Shown here: one piece after another, positions 37,401 through 51,470 of the stretch | How positions within the stretch are numbered: position 1 is the first letter of the stretch | Layout: every line of letters begins with the position of its first letter | Source of the DNA: Amblyomma americanum | Lineage: Eukaryota > Arthropoda > Arachnida > Ixodida > Ixodidae | Assembly: GCF_052857255.1 (NCBI RefSeq) | Contig: NC_135502.1 | Location: 153,953,868 to 154,017,867, forward strand | Reading direction: 5' to 3' | Length of the DNA stretch: 64,000 bases | Notes under the pieces: generated by a model | Told to the model about the DNA's origin: nothing | Databases searched by the model: none | What the model saw: the letters and a program-made list of their open reading frames with translations, nothing else | Translations under genes and position numbers: made by a program

Positions 37401-38600
37401 CAACGAGCGTCTACACGTGCGGGGATAGAAGCGATATCGTCACCGTTTATGAACTTCGTCCGGATTACACTGTTGACCGGATGACAGCATTGTTATATTC
37501 TGGCGACCTGGCTCTTCTAGCGACACCACCTGGTAGCCGTGGTGTGACGTAACCCAAGAACACCACTATAAAAGAAGCGCCTCATCGGTTCGTCTTCTGT
37601 GGACACGATGGACGCGGACTAGAAATGACGCTTACGAGGACTTTTTTCTGCGTTCTGCAGGGAATTTTCCTGATCGGCGCATGTACAGCAACGAGCGCCT
37701 ACACGTGCGGGAATAGAAGCGATATCATCGGCGTTTATCAACTTCGTCCGGATTACACTGTTGACCAGATGACAGGATGGTTATTTTCTGGCGACCTGGC
37801 TCTTCTAGCGACACCACCTGGTAGTCGCGGTGTGACGTCACCCAAGAACACCACTATAAAAGAAGCACCTCACCGGTTCGTATTCTGTAGGCACGATGGA
37901 CGCGGACTGGCAATGACGCCTACGAGGACCTTGTTCTGCGTTCTGCAGGGCAATTTCCTGATCAGCGCATCTACAGCAACGAGCGCCTACAGGTGCGGGG
38001 ATAGAAGCGATATCGTCGGCGTTTATCAACTTCTTCCGGATTACACTGTTGACCTCATGACAGCATGGTTATTTTCTGGCGACCTGGCTCTTCTAGAGTC
38101 ACCACCTGGTAGTCGCTATGTGACGTCACCCAAGAACACCACTATAAAACAATCACCTCACCGGTTCGTCTTCTGCGGACACGATGGACGCGGACTGGCA
38201 ATGACGCCTACGAGGACCTTGTTTTTCGTTCTGCAGGGCATTTTTCTGATCGGCGCATCTACAACAACGAGCGCCTACACGTGCGAGGATAGAAGCGATA
38301 TCATTGGCGTTATCAACTTCGTCCGGATTACATTGTTGACCAGATGACAGCATGGTTATTTTCTGGCGACCTGGCCCTTCTAGCGACACCACCTGGTAGT
38401 CGCTGTGTGACGTAACCCAAGAACACCACTATAAAAGAAGCGCCTCATCGGTTCGTCTTCTGTGGACACGATGGACGCGGACTGGAAATGACGCTTACGA
38501 GGACCTTTTGCTGCGTTCTGCCGGGAATTTTCCTGATCGGCGCATATACAGCAAGGAGTGCGTACACGTGCGCGGATAGAAGCGATATCGTCGGCGTTTA
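28427..38600 (+). repeat. 10/11-monomer higher-order repeat, three full copies plus part
   Basis: Copies start at 28427, 31589, 34463 and 37337. The first spans 3162 bp (11 monomers), the next two 2874 bp each (10 monomers), and the fourth is partial and drifts into other variants after about 38.3-38.6 kb. The copies are almost identical: frames at 30506-31162, 33380-34036 and 36254-36910 translate to the same 218 residues. The second copy lacks a monomer near 31.96 kb that the first and third have. The third lacks a different monomer near 36.18 kb that the first and second have. Related sequence to the left begins at about 26.99 kb. Confidence 0.92.
28923..28951 (+). promoter_or_regulatory. 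CRE plus TATA pair inside the higher-order repeat
   Basis: TGACGTCA at 28923-28930 and TATAAAA at 28945-28951 with a 14-bp gap, identical in spacing to the copies near 4.4 and 9.0 kb although these monomers lie in different repeat blocks. This shows the spacing is family-wide and not a local duplication. Confidence 0.4.
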
Positions 38601-39039
38601 TCAACTTCGTCCGGATTACACTGTTGACCAGATGATAGCATGATTATTTTCTGGCGACCTGGCTCTTATAGCGACACCACCTGGTAGTCGCGGTGTGACG
38701 TCACCCAAGAACACCACTATAAAACAATCACCTCACCGTTTCGTCTTCTGTGGACACGATGGACATGGGCTGGCAATGACGCCTACGAGGACCTTGTTCT
38801 GCGTTCTGAGGACATTTTCCAGATCGGCGCATCTACAGCAACGAGCGTCTACACGTGCGGGGATAGAAGCGATATCGTCGGCGTTTATCAACTTCGTCCG
38901 GATTATACTGTTGACCAGATGACAGCATGGTTATTTTCTGGCGACCTGACTCTTCTAGAGACAATACCTGGAGGTCGCGGTGTGACGTCACCTGAGAGCA
39001 CCACTATAAAAGAAGCGCCTCATCGGTTCGTCTTCTGTG

Positions 39040-41215
39040 GACACGATTGACGCGGACTGCGAATGACGCTTACGGGGACCTTTTTCTGCGTTCTGCATGG
39101 GGATTTTTCTGATCGGCGCATATACAGCAACGAGCGCGTACGCGTGCCGGGATAGAAGCGATATCGTCGGCGGTTATCAACTTCGTCCGGATGACACTGT
39201 TGACCAGATGACAGCATGGTTATTTTCTGGCGACCTGACTCTTCTAGCGACAATACCTGGAAGTCGCGGTGTGACGTCACCTGAGAGCAGCACTATAAAA
39301 GAAGCACCTCACTGGTTCGTGTTCTGTGGGCACGATGGACGCGGACTGGCAATGACGTCTACGAGGACCTTGTTCTGCGTTCTGCAGGGCAATTTCCTGA
39401 TCGGCGCATCTGCAGCAACGAGCGCCTACACGTGCGGGGATAGAAGCGATATTGTCGGCGGTTATCAACTTCGTCCAGATTACGCTGTTGACCAGATGAC
39501 AACATTGTTATTTTCTTGGGACCTGGCCCTTCTAGCGACACCACCTGGTAGTCGCGGTATGACGTCACCTGAGACCACCAATATACAAGAAGCACGTCTC
39601 CGGTTCGTATTCTGTGGGCACGATGGACGCGGACTGGCAATGGCGATGGCGAGGACCTTGTTCTGCGTTTTGCAGGGCATTTTCCTTATCGGCGCATCTA
39701 CAGCAACGAGCGCTTACACGTGCGGGGATAAAAGCGATATCGTCGGCGTTTATCAACTTCGTCCGGATTACACTGTTGACCAGATGATAGCATTGTTATT
39801 TTCCTGGGACCTGGCCCTTCTAGCGACACCATCTGGTAGTCGCGGTGTGACGCCACCTGAGGCCACCAATATACAAGAAGCACCTCACCGGTTCGTATTC
39901 TGTGGGCACAATGGACGCGGACTGGCAATGACGCTAACGAGGACATTGTTCTGAGTTCTTCAGGGCATCTTCCAGATCGGCGCATCTACAGCAACGAGCG
40001 CCTACACGTGCGGGCGTAGTAGCGATATCGTCGGCGTTTATCAACTTCGTCCGGATTGCGCTGTTGACGAGGTGACAGCAGGGTTATTTTCTGGAGACCT
40101 GGCTCTTCTAGCGACACCACCTGCAGTCGCGGTGTGACCTCACCTGAGACCACCAATATACAAGAAGAACCTCACCGGTTCGTATTCTGTGGGCACGATG
40201 GACGCGGACTGGCAATGACGCTAACGAGGACCTTGTTCTGCGTTCTTCAGGGCATCTTCCAGATCGGCGCATCTACAGCAACGAGCGCCTACACTTGCGG
40301 GGTTAGAAGCGATATCGTCGGCGTTATCAACTTCGTCCGGATTACACTGTTGACCAGATGACAGCATGGTTATTTTCTGGCGACCTGGCTCTTCTAGCGA
40401 CACCATCTGGTAGTCGCGGTGTGACGTAACCCAAGAACACCACTATAAAAGAAGCGCCTCATCGGTTCGTCTTCTGTGGACACGATTGACGCGGACTGCG
40501 AATGACGCTTACGGGGACCTTTTTCTGCGTTCTGCATGGGGATTTTCCTGATCGGCGCATCTACAGCAACGAGCGCCCTCACGTGCAGGGATAGAAGCGA
40601 TATCGTCGGCGGTTATCAACTTCGTCCGGATGACACTGTTGACCAGATGACAGCATGGTTATTTTCTGGCGACCTGACTCTTCTAGCGACAATACCTAGA
40701 AGTCGCGGTGTGACGTCACCTGAGAGCAGCACTATAAAAGAAGCACCTCACTGGTTCGTATTCTGTGGGCACGATGGACGCGGACTGGCAATGACGTCTA
40801 CGAGGACCTTGTTCTGCGTTCTGCAGGGCAATTTCCTGATCGGCGCATCTGCAGCAACGAGCGCCTACACGTGCGGGGATAGAAGCGATATCGTCGGCGG
40901 TTATCAACTTCGTCCAGATTACGCTGTTGACCAGATGACAACATTGTTATTTTCTTGGGACCTGGCCCTTCTAGCGACACCACCTGGTAGTCGCGGTGTG
41001 ACGTCACCTGAGACCACCAATATACAAGAAGCACGTCTCCGGTTCGTATTCTGTGGGCACGATGGACGCGGACTGGCAATGGCGATGGCGAGGACCTTGT
41101 TCTGCGTTCTGCAGGGCATTTTCCTGATCGGCGCATCTACAGCAACGAGCGCCTACACGTGCGGGGATAAAAGCGATATCGTCGGCGTTTATCAACTTCG
41201 TCCGGATTACAGTTG
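39040..41215 (+). repeat. Five-monomer partial duplication (offset 1439 bp)
   Basis: About 39040-39770 is repeated at about 40480-41210 (for example 39097 onward with 40536 onward) with few differences. It belongs to the variant also present at 24.7 kb. Confidence 0.8.
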
Positions 41216-43404
41216 ACCAGGTGACAGCATGGTTAGTTTCCGGTGACCTGGCTCTTCTAGCGACACCACCTGGTAGTCGCGGTGTGACGTCACCCAAGGA
41301 CACCACTATAAAAAAAATCACCTCACCGGTTTGTATTCTGTGGGCACGATGGACGCGGACTGGCAATGACGCTAACGAGGACCTTCTTCTGCGTTCTGCA
41401 GGGCATTTTACAGGTCGGCGCATCGACAGCAACGAGCGCGTACACGTGCGGGTTTAGAAGCGATATCGTCGGCGTTTATCAACTTCGTCCGGATTCCACG
41501 GTTGACCAGATGACAGCATGGTTATTTTCTGGCGACCTGGCTCTTCTAGCGACACCACCTGGTAGTCGCTGTGTGACGTAACCCAAGAACACCACTATAA
41601 AAGAAGCGCCTCATCGGTTCGTCTTCTGTGGACACGGTTAACGCGGACTGGGTATGACGCTTACGGGGACCTTTTTCTGCGTTCTGCATGGAATATTCCT
41701 GATCGGCGCATCTACAGCAACGAGCGCCTACACGTGCGGGGATAAAAGCGATATCGTCGGAGTTTATACACTCCGTCCGGATCACACTGTGGACCAGGTG
41801 ACAACATTGTTATTTTCTCGGGACCTGGCTCTTCTAGCGACCCCTCCTGGTAGTCGCGGCGAGATGTTATCCTGAGACCACCAAAATATAAGAAGCACTT
41901 CATCTGTTCGTATTCTGTGGGCACGATGGACGCGGACTGGCAATGACGCTAACGAGGACCTTCTTCTGCGTTATGCAGGGCATTTTCCAGATCGGCGCAT
42001 CTACAGCAACGAGCGCCAACACGTGCGTGGATAGAAACGTTATCGTCGGCGCTAATCAACTTCGTCCGGTTTACACTGTTGCCCAGATGACAGCATGGTT
42101 ATTTTCTGGCGACCTGACTCTTCTAGCGACAATACCTGGAAGTCGCGGTGTGACGTCACCTGAGAGCAGCACTATAAAAGCAGCACCTCACCGGTTCGTA
42201 TTCTGTGGGCACGATGGACGCGGACTAGCAATGAAGCCTACGAGGACCTTGTTCTGCGTTCTGCAGGGCAATTTCCTGATCGGCGCATCTACTGCAACGA
42301 GCGCCTACACGTGCGGGGATATAAGCGATATCGTCGGCGTTATCAACTTCGTCCGGATTACACTGTTGACCAGATGATAGCATTGTTATTTTCCTGGGAC
42401 CTGGCCCTTCTAGCGACACCACCTGGTAGTCGCGGTGTGACGCCACCTGAGGCCACCAATATACAAGAAGCACCTCACCGGTTCGTATTCTGTGGGCACA
42501 ATGGACGCGGACTGGCAATGACGCTAACGAGGACATTGTTCTGAGTTCTTCAGGGCATCATCCAGATCGGCGCATCTACAGCAACGAGCGCCTACACGTG
42601 CGGGCGTAGTAGCGATATCGTCGGCGTTTATCAACCTCGTCCGGATTGCGCTCTTGACGAGGTGACAGCAGGGTTATTTTCTGGAGACCTGGCTCTTCTA
42701 GAGACACCACCTGGTAGTCGCTATGTGACGTCACCCAAGAACACCACTATAAAAGAAGCACCTCACCGGTTCGTATTCTGTGGGCACGATGGACGCGGAC
42801 TGGCAATGACGTTAACGAGGACCTTGTTCTGCGTTCTTCAGGGCATCTTCCAGATCGGCGCATCTACAGCAACGAGCGCCTACACTTGCGGGGTTAGAAG
42901 CGATATCTTCGGCGTTTATCAACTTCGTCCGGATTACACGGTTGACCAGATGACAGCATGGTTATTTTCTGGCGACCTGGCTCTTCTAGCGATACCACCT
43001 GGTAGTCGCTGTGTGACGTCACCCAAGAACACCACTATAAAAGAAGCACCTCACCGGTTCGTTTTCTGTGGACACGATGAACGCGGACTGGCAATGACGC
43101 TAACGAGGACATTGTTCTGAGTTCTTCAGGGCATTTTCCAGATCGGAGCATCTACAGCAACGAGCGTCTACACGTGCGGGGATGGAAGCGATATCGTCAC
43201 CGTTTATGAACTTCGTCCGGATTACACTGTTGACCGCATGACAGCATTGTTATATTCTGGCGACCTGGCTCTTCTAGCGACACCACCTGGTAGTCGTGGT
43301 GTGACGTAACCCAAGAACACCACTATAAAAGAAGCGCCTCATCGGTTCGTCTTCTGTGGACACGATGGACGCGGACTAGAAATGACGCTTACGAGGACTT
43401 TTTT

Positions 43405-46400
43405 CTGCGTTCTGCAGGGAACTTTCCTGATCGGCGCATCTACAGCAACGAGCGCCTACACGTGCGGGGATAGAAGCGATATCGTCGGCGTTTATCAACT
43501 TCGTCCGGATTACACTGTTGACCAGATGACAGGATGGTTATTTTCTGGCGACCTGGCTCTTCTAGCGACACCACCTGGTAGTCGCGGTGTGACGTCACCC
43601 AAGAACACCACTATAAAACAATCACCTCACCGTTTCGTCTTCTGTGGACACGATGGACGTGGGCTGGCAATGAAGCCTACGAGGACCTTGTTCTGCGTTC
43701 TGCAGGACGTTTTCCAGATCGGCGCATCTACAGCAACGAGCGTCTACACGTGCGGGGATAGAAGCGATATCGTCGGCGTTTATCAACTTCGTCCGGATTA
43801 CACTGTTGACCACATGACAGCATGGTTATTTTCTGGCGACCTGGCTGTTCTAGAGACACCACCTGGTAGTCGCTATGTGACGTCACCCAAGAACACCACT
43901 ATAAAAGAAGCACCTCACCGGTTCGTATTCTGTAGGCACGATGGACGCGGACTGGCAATGACGCCTACGAGGACCTTGTTCTGCGTTCTGCAGGGCAATT
44001 TCCTGATCAGCGCATCTACAGCAACGAGCGCCTACAGGTGCGGGGATAGAAGCGATATCGTCGGCGTTTATCAACTTCTTCCGGATTACACTGTTGACCT
44101 CATGACAGCATGGTTATTTTCTGGCGACCTGGCTCTTCTAGAGTCACCACCTGGTAGTCGCTATGTGACGTCACCCAAGAACACCACTATAAAACAATCA
44201 CCTCACCGGTTCGTCTTCTGCGGACACGATGGACGCGGACTGGCAATGACGCCTACGAGGACCTTGTTTTTCGTTCTGCAGGGCATTTTTCTGATCGGCG
44301 CATCTACAACAACGAGCGCCTACACGTGCGGTTATAGAAGCGATATCATTGGGGTTATCAACTTCGTCCGGATTACACTGTTGACCAGATGACAGCATGG
44401 TTATTTTCTGGCGACCTGACTCTTCTAGCGACACCACCTGGTAGTCGCTGCGTGACGTAACCCAAGAACACCACTATAAAAGAAGCGCCTCATCGGTTCG
44501 TCTTCTGTGGACACGATGGACGCGGACTGGAAATGACGCTTACGAGGACCTTTTTCTGCGTTCTGCCGGGAATTTTCCTGATCGGCGCATCTACAGCAAG
44601 GAGTGCGTACACGTGCGGGGATAGAAGCGATATCGTCGGCGTTTATCAACTTCGTCCGGATTACACTGTTGACCAGATGATAGCATGATTATTTTCTGGC
44701 GACCTGGTTCTTATAGCGACACCACCTGGTAGTCGCGGTGTGACGTCACCCAAGAACACCACTATAAAACAATCACCTCACCGTTTCGTCTTCTGTGGAC
44801 ACGATGGACATGGGCTGGCAATGACGCCTACGAGGACCTTGTTCTGCGTTCTGCAGGACATTTTCCAGATCGGCGCATCTACAGCAACGAGCGTCTACAC
44901 GTGCGGGGATAGAAGCGATATCGTCGGCGTTTATCAACTTCGTCCGGATTATACTGTTGACCAGATGACAGCATTGTTATATTCTCGGGACCTCGCTCTT
45001 CTAGCGACACTACCTGGTAGTCGCGGTGTGACGTCACCTGAGACCACCAAAATACAAGAAGCACCTCACCGGTTCGTATTCTGTGGGCACGATGGACGCG
45101 GAGTGGCAATGACGCCTACGAGGACCTTGTTCTGCGTTCTGCAGGGCATTTTCCAGATCGGCGTATCTACAGCAACGAGCGCCTACATGTGCGGGGATAG
45201 AAGCGATATCGTCGGCGTTTATCAACTTCGACCGGATTACACTGTTGACCACTTGACAGCATGGTTATTTTCTGGCGACCTGGCTCTTCTAGAGACACCA
45301 CCTGGTAGTCGCTATGTGACGTCACCCAAGAACACCACTATAAAAGAAGCACCTCACCGGTTCGTATTCTGTAGGCACGATGGACGCGGACTGGCAATGA
45401 CGTCTACGAGGACCTTGTTCTGCGTTCTGCAGGGCAATTTCCTGATCGGCGCATCTGCAGCAACGAGCGCCTACACGTGCCGGGATATAAGCGATATCGA
45501 CGGCGTTTATCAACTTCGCCCGGATTACACTGTTGTGCAGATGACAGCATTGCTATTTTCTGGCGACCTGGCTCTTCTTGCGACACCACCTGGCAGTCGC
45601 GGTGTGACGTCACTTGATACCACCAATATACATGAAGCACCTCACCGGTTCGTCTTGTGTGGACACGATGAAGGCGGAGTGGCAATGACGCCTACGAGGA
45701 CCTTGTTCTGCGTTATGCAGGGCATTTTCCAGATCGGCGCATCTACAGCAACGAGTGGCTACATGTGCGGGGATAGATGCGATATCGTCGGCGTTTATCA
45801 ACTTCGCCAGATTACACTGTTGACCTCATGGCAGCATGGTTATTTTCTGGCGACCTGGCTCTTCTAGAGTCACCACCTGTTAGTCGCTGTGTGACGTCAC
45901 CCAAGAACATCACTATAAAAGAAGCACCTCACCGGTTCGTATTCTGTAGGCACGATGGACGCGGACTGGCAAAGGCGCCTACGAGGACATTGTTCTGCGT
46001 TCTGCAGGGAACTTTCCTGATCGGCGCATCTACAGCAACGAGCGCCTACACGTGCGGGGATAGAAGCGATATCGTCGGCGTTTATCAACTTCGTCCGGAT
46101 TACACTGTTGACCAGATGACAGGATGGTTATTTTCTGGCGACCTGGCTCTTCTAGCGACACCACCTGGTAGTCGCGGTGTGACGTCACCCAAGAACACCA
46201 CTATAAAACAATCACCTCACCGTTTCGTCTTCTGTGGACACGATGGACGTGGGCTGGCAATGAAGCCTACGAGGACCTTGTTCTGCGTTCTGCAGGACGT
46301 TTTCCAGATCGGCGCATCTACAGCAACGAGCGTCTACACGTGCGGGGATAGAAGCGATATCGTCGGCGTTTATCAACTTCGTCCGGATTACACTGTTGAC

Positions 46401-48595
46401 CACATGACAGCATGGTTATTTTCTGGCGACCTGGCTGTTCTAGAGACACCACCTGGTAGTCGCTATGTGACGTCACCCAAGAACACCACTATAAAAGAAG
46501 CACCTCACCGGTTCGTATTCTGTAGGCACGATGGACGCGGACTGGCAATGACGCCTACGAGGACCTTGTTCTGCGTTCTGCAGGGCAATTTCCTGATCAG
46601 CGCATCTACAGCAACGAGCGCCTACAGGTGCGGGGATAGAAGCGATATCGTCGGCGTTTATCAACTTCTTCCGGATTACACTGTTGACCTCATGACAGCA
46701 TGGTTATTTTCTGGCGACCTGGCTCTTCTAGAGTCACCACCTGGTAGTCGCTATGTGACGTCACCCAAGAACACCACTATAAAACAATCACCTCACCGGT
46801 TCGTCTTCTGCGAACACGATGGACGCGGACTGGCAATGACGCCTACGAGGACCTTGTTTTTCGTTCTGCAGGGCATTTTTCTGATCGGCGCATCTAAAAC
46901 AACGAGCGCCTACACGTGCGGTTATAGAAGCGATATCATTGGGGTTATCAACTTCGTCCGGATTACACTGTTGACCAGATGACAGCATGGTTATTTTCTG
47001 GCGACCTGACTCTTCTAGCGACACCACCTGGTAGTCGCTGCGTGACGTAACCCAAGAACACCACTATAAAAGAAGCGCCTCATCGGTTCGTCTTCTGTGG
47101 ACACGATGGACGCGGACTGGAAATGACGCTTACGAGGACCTTTTTCTGCGTTCTGCCGGGAATTTTCCTGATCGGCGCATCTACAGCAAGGAGTGCGTAC
47201 ACGTGCGGGGATAGAAGCGATATCGTCGGCGTTTATCAACTTCGTCCGGATTACACTGTTGACCAGATGATAGCATGATTATTTTCTGGCGACCTGGTTC
47301 TTATAGCGACACCACCTGGTAGTCGCGGTGTGACGTCACCCAAGAACACCACTATAAAACAATCACCTCACCGTTTCGTCTTCTGTGGACACGATGGACA
47401 TGGGCTGGCAATGACGCCTACGAGGACCTTGTTCTGCGTTCTGCAGGACATTTTCCAGATCGGCGCATCTACAGCAACGAGCGTCTACACGTGCGGGGAT
47501 AGAAGCGATATCGTCGGCGTTTATCAACTTCGTCCGGATTATACTGTTGACCAGATGACAGCATTGTTATATTCTCGGGACCTCGCTCTTCTAGCGACAC
47601 TACCTGGTAGTCGCGGTGTGACGTCACCTGAGACCACCAAAATACAAGAAGCACCTCACCGGTTCGTATTCTGTGGGCACGATGGACGCGGAGTGGCAAT
47701 GACGCCTACGAGGACCTTGTTCTGCGTTCTGCAGGGCATTTTCCAGATCGGCGTATCTACAGCAACGAGCGCCTACATGTGCGGGGATAGAAGCGATATC
47801 GTCGGCGTTTATCAACTTCGACCGGATTACACTGTTGACCACTTGACAGCATGGTTATTTTCTGGCGACCTGGCTCTTCTAGAGACACCACCTGGTAGTC
47901 GCTATGTGACGTCACCCAAGAACACCACTATAAAAGAAGCACCTCACCGGTTCGTATTCTGTAGGCACGATGGACGCGGACTGGCAATGACGTCTACGAG
48001 GACCTTGTTCTGCGTTCTGCAGGGCAATTTCCTGATCGGCGCATCTGCAGCAACGAGCGCCTACACGTGCCGGGATATAAGCGATATCGACGGCGTTTAT
48101 CAACTTCGCCCGGATTACACTGTTGTGCAGATGACAGCATTGCTATTTTCTGGCGACCTGGCTCTTCTTGCGACACCACCTGGCAGTCGCGGTGTGACGT
48201 CACTTGATACCACCAATATACATGAAGCACCTCACCGGTTCGTCTTGTGTGGACACGATGAAGGCGGAGTGGCAATGACGCCTACGAGGACCTTGTTCTG
48301 CGTTATGCAGGGCATTTTCCAGATCGGCGCATCTACAGCAACGAGTGGCTACATGTGCGGGGATAGATGCGATATCGTCGGCGTTTATCAACTTCGCCAG
48401 ATTACACTGTTGACCTCATGGCAGCATGGTTATTTTCTGGCGACCTGGCTCTTCTAGAGTCACCACCTGTTAGTCGCTGTGTGACGTCACCCAAGAACAT
48501 CACTATAAAAGAAGCACCTCACCGGTTCGTATTCTGTAGGCACGATGGACGCGGACTGGCAAAGGCGCCTACGAGGACATTGTTCTGCGTTCTGC
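43405..48595 (+). repeat. Tandem duplication of a 2590-bp, 9-monomer unit
   Basis: Sequence from about 43405 repeats from about 45995 with an offset of 2590 bp. The copies differ at only a few bases; for example GCGGACACG near 44220 is GCGAACACG near 46810, and CTACAACAACG is CTAAAACAACG. Long in-phase frames at 44740-45867 and 47330-48457 are identical in translation (375 residues). The copy ends where 46009 reads GGGAACTTTCC but 48599 reads GGGCAATTTCC. Confidence 0.92.
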
Positions 48596-48884
48596 AGGGC
48601 AATTTCCTGATCAGCGCATCTACAGCAACGAGCGCCTTCACGTGCCGGGATAGAAGCGATATCGTCGGCGTTTATCAACTTCGTCCGGATTACACTGTTG
48701 TGCAGATGACAGCATTGTTATTTTCTTGGGACCTGGCCCTTCTAGCGACATCACCTGGTAGTCGCGGTGTGACGTTACTTAAGACCACCAATATACAAGA
48801 AGCACGTCACCGGTTCGTATTCTGTGGGCACGATGGACGCGGACTGGCAATGACGCTAACGAGGACCTTGTTCTGCGTGCTGCA

Positions 48885-51470
48885 GGGCATTTTCCTGATC
48901 AGCGCATCTACAGCAACGAGCGCCTACACATGCTGGGATTGAAGCGATATCTTCGGCGTTTATCAACTTCGTCCGGATTACAGTTGACCAGATGACAGCA
49001 TGGTTATTTTCTGGCGACCTGGCTCTTCTAGCGACACCACCTGGTAGTCGCAGTGTGACGTCACTCAAGAACACCACTATAAAACAATCACCTCACCGGT
49101 TCGTCTTCTGCGGACACGATGGACGCGGACTGGCAATGACGCCTACGAGGACCTTGTTCTGCGTTATGCAGGGCATTTTCCTGATCGGCACATCTACAGC
49201 AACGATCGTCTACACGTGCGGGGATAGAAGCGATATCGTCGGTGTTTATGAACTTCGTCCGGATTACACTGTTGACCAGATGATAGCATTGTTGTATTCT
49301 CGGGACCTCGCTCTTCTAGCGACACTACCTGGTAGTCGCGGTGTGACGTCACCTGAGACCACCAATATACATGAAGCACCTCACCGGTTCGTATTCTGTG
49401 GGCACGATGGACGCGGAGTGGCAATGACGCCTACGAGGACCTTGTTCTACGTTCTGCAGGGCATTTTCCAGATCGGCGTATCTACAGCAACGAGGGCCTA
49501 CATGTGCGGGGATAGAAGCGATATCGTCGGCTTTTATCAACTTCGTCCGGATTACACTGTTGACCTCATGACAGCATGGTTATTTTCTGGCGACCTGGCT
49601 CTTCTAGAGTCACCAACTGCTAGTCGCTATGTGACGTCACCCAAGAACATCACTATAAAAGAAGCACCTCACCGGTTCGTATTCTGTAGGCACGATGGAC
49701 GCGGACTGGCAATGACGCCTACGAGGACATTGTTCTGCGTTCTGCAGGGCAATTTCCAGATCGGCGCATCTACAGCAACGAGCGGCTACACGTGCGGGGA
49801 TAGAAGCGATATCGTTGGCGTTTATAAACTTCGTCCGGATTGCACTGTTGACCAGATGACATCATGGGTGTTTTCTGGCGACCTGACTCTTCTAGCGACA
49901 ATACCTGGAAGTCGCGGTGTGACGTCACCTGAGAGCACCACTATAAAAAAAGCACCTCACCGGTTCGTATTCTGTGGGCACGATGGACGCGGACTGGCAA
50001 TGACGCCTACGAGGACCTTGTTCTGTGTTCTGCTGGGCAATTTCCTGATCGGCGCATCTACAGCAACGAGCGCCCTCACGTGCAGGGATAGAAGCGATAT
50101 CGTCGGCGTTTATCAACTTCGTCCGGATTACACTGTTGACAAGATGACAGCATTGTTATTTTCTTGGGACCTGGCCCTTCTAGCGACACCACCTGGTAGT
50201 CGCGGTGTGACGTCACTTGAGACCACAAATTTAAAAGAAGCACGTCACCGGTTCGTATTCTGTGGGCACGATGGACGCGGACTGGCAATGACGCTTACGA
50301 GGACCTTGTTCTGCGTTCTGCAGGGCATTTTCCTTATCGGCGCATCTACAGCAAGGAGCGCCTACACAAGCTGGGATAGAAGCGATATCTTCGGCGTTTA
50401 TCAACTTCGTCCGGATTACAGTTGACCAGATGACAGCATTGTTATTTTCTTGGGACCTGGCCCTTCTAGCGACACCACCTGGTAGTCGCGGTGTGACGTC
50501 ACTTGAGACCACCAATATACAAGAAGCACGTCACCGGTTCGTATTCTGTGGGCACGATGGACGCGGACTGGCAATGACGCTAACGAGAACCTTGTTCTGC
50601 GTTCTGCAGGGCATTTTTCTGATCGGCGCATCTACTGCAACGAGCGCCTACACATGCTGGGATAGAAGCGATATCGTCGGCGTTTATCAACTTCGTCCGG
50701 ATTACAGTTGACCAGATGACAGTATGGTTATTTTCTGGCGACCTGGCTCTTCTAGCTACACCACCTGGTAGTCGCGGTGTGACGTCACCTGAGGCCACCA
50801 ATATACAAGAAGCACCTCACCGGTCCGTATTCTGTGGGCACGATGGACGCGGACTGGCAATAACGCTAAAGAGGACCTTGTTCTGCGTTCTTCAGGGCAT
50901 TTTCCAGATCGGCGTATCTACAGCAACGAGCGCCTACACGTGCGGGGATAGAACCGATATCGTCGGCGTTTATCAACTTCGTCCGGATTACACTGTTGAC
51001 CACATGACAGCATGGTTATATTCTGGCGACCTGGGTCTTCTAGCGACATCACCTGGTAGTCGCGGTGTGACGTCACCTGAGACCACCAATGTACAAGTAG
51101 CACCTCACCGATTCGTATTCTGTGGGCACGATGGACGCGGACTGGCAATAACGCTAAAGAGGACCTTGTTCTGCATTCTTCAGGGCATTTTCCAGATCGG
51201 CGCATCTACAGCAACGAGCGCCTACACGTGCGGGGATAGAAGCGATATCGTTGGCGTTTATAAACTTCGTCCGGATTACACTGTTGACCAGATGACATCA
51301 TGGGTGTTTTCTGGCGACCTGACTCTTCTAGCGACAATACCTGGAAGTCGCGGTGTGACGTCACCTGAGAGCACCACTATAAAAAAGCACCTCACCGGTT
51401 CGTATTCTGTGGGCACGATGGACGCGGACTGGCAATGACGCCTACGAGGACCTTGTTCTGCGTTCTGCAG
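48885..51470 (+). repeat. Nine-monomer block copied at 56.35-58.94 kb
   Basis: Matches about 56352-58937 at an offset of 7468 then 7467 bp (for example 48992 onward with 56460 onward, 50716 onward with 58183 onward). Differences include one base lost in the right copy (TATCACATCG near 57005 for TATCAACTTCG) and a 3-bp deletion near 58467 (TTGACATGAC for TTGACCACATGAC). Confidence 0.85.

Noticed and set aside
48992..50425. 477-codon ORF and other long ORFs in the satellite as protein-coding genes
   Set aside because: They arise from a 288-bp period with one stop-poor frame, begin and end at arbitrary monomer variants, and resemble no family I recognise. Kept as a finding, not as CDS features.
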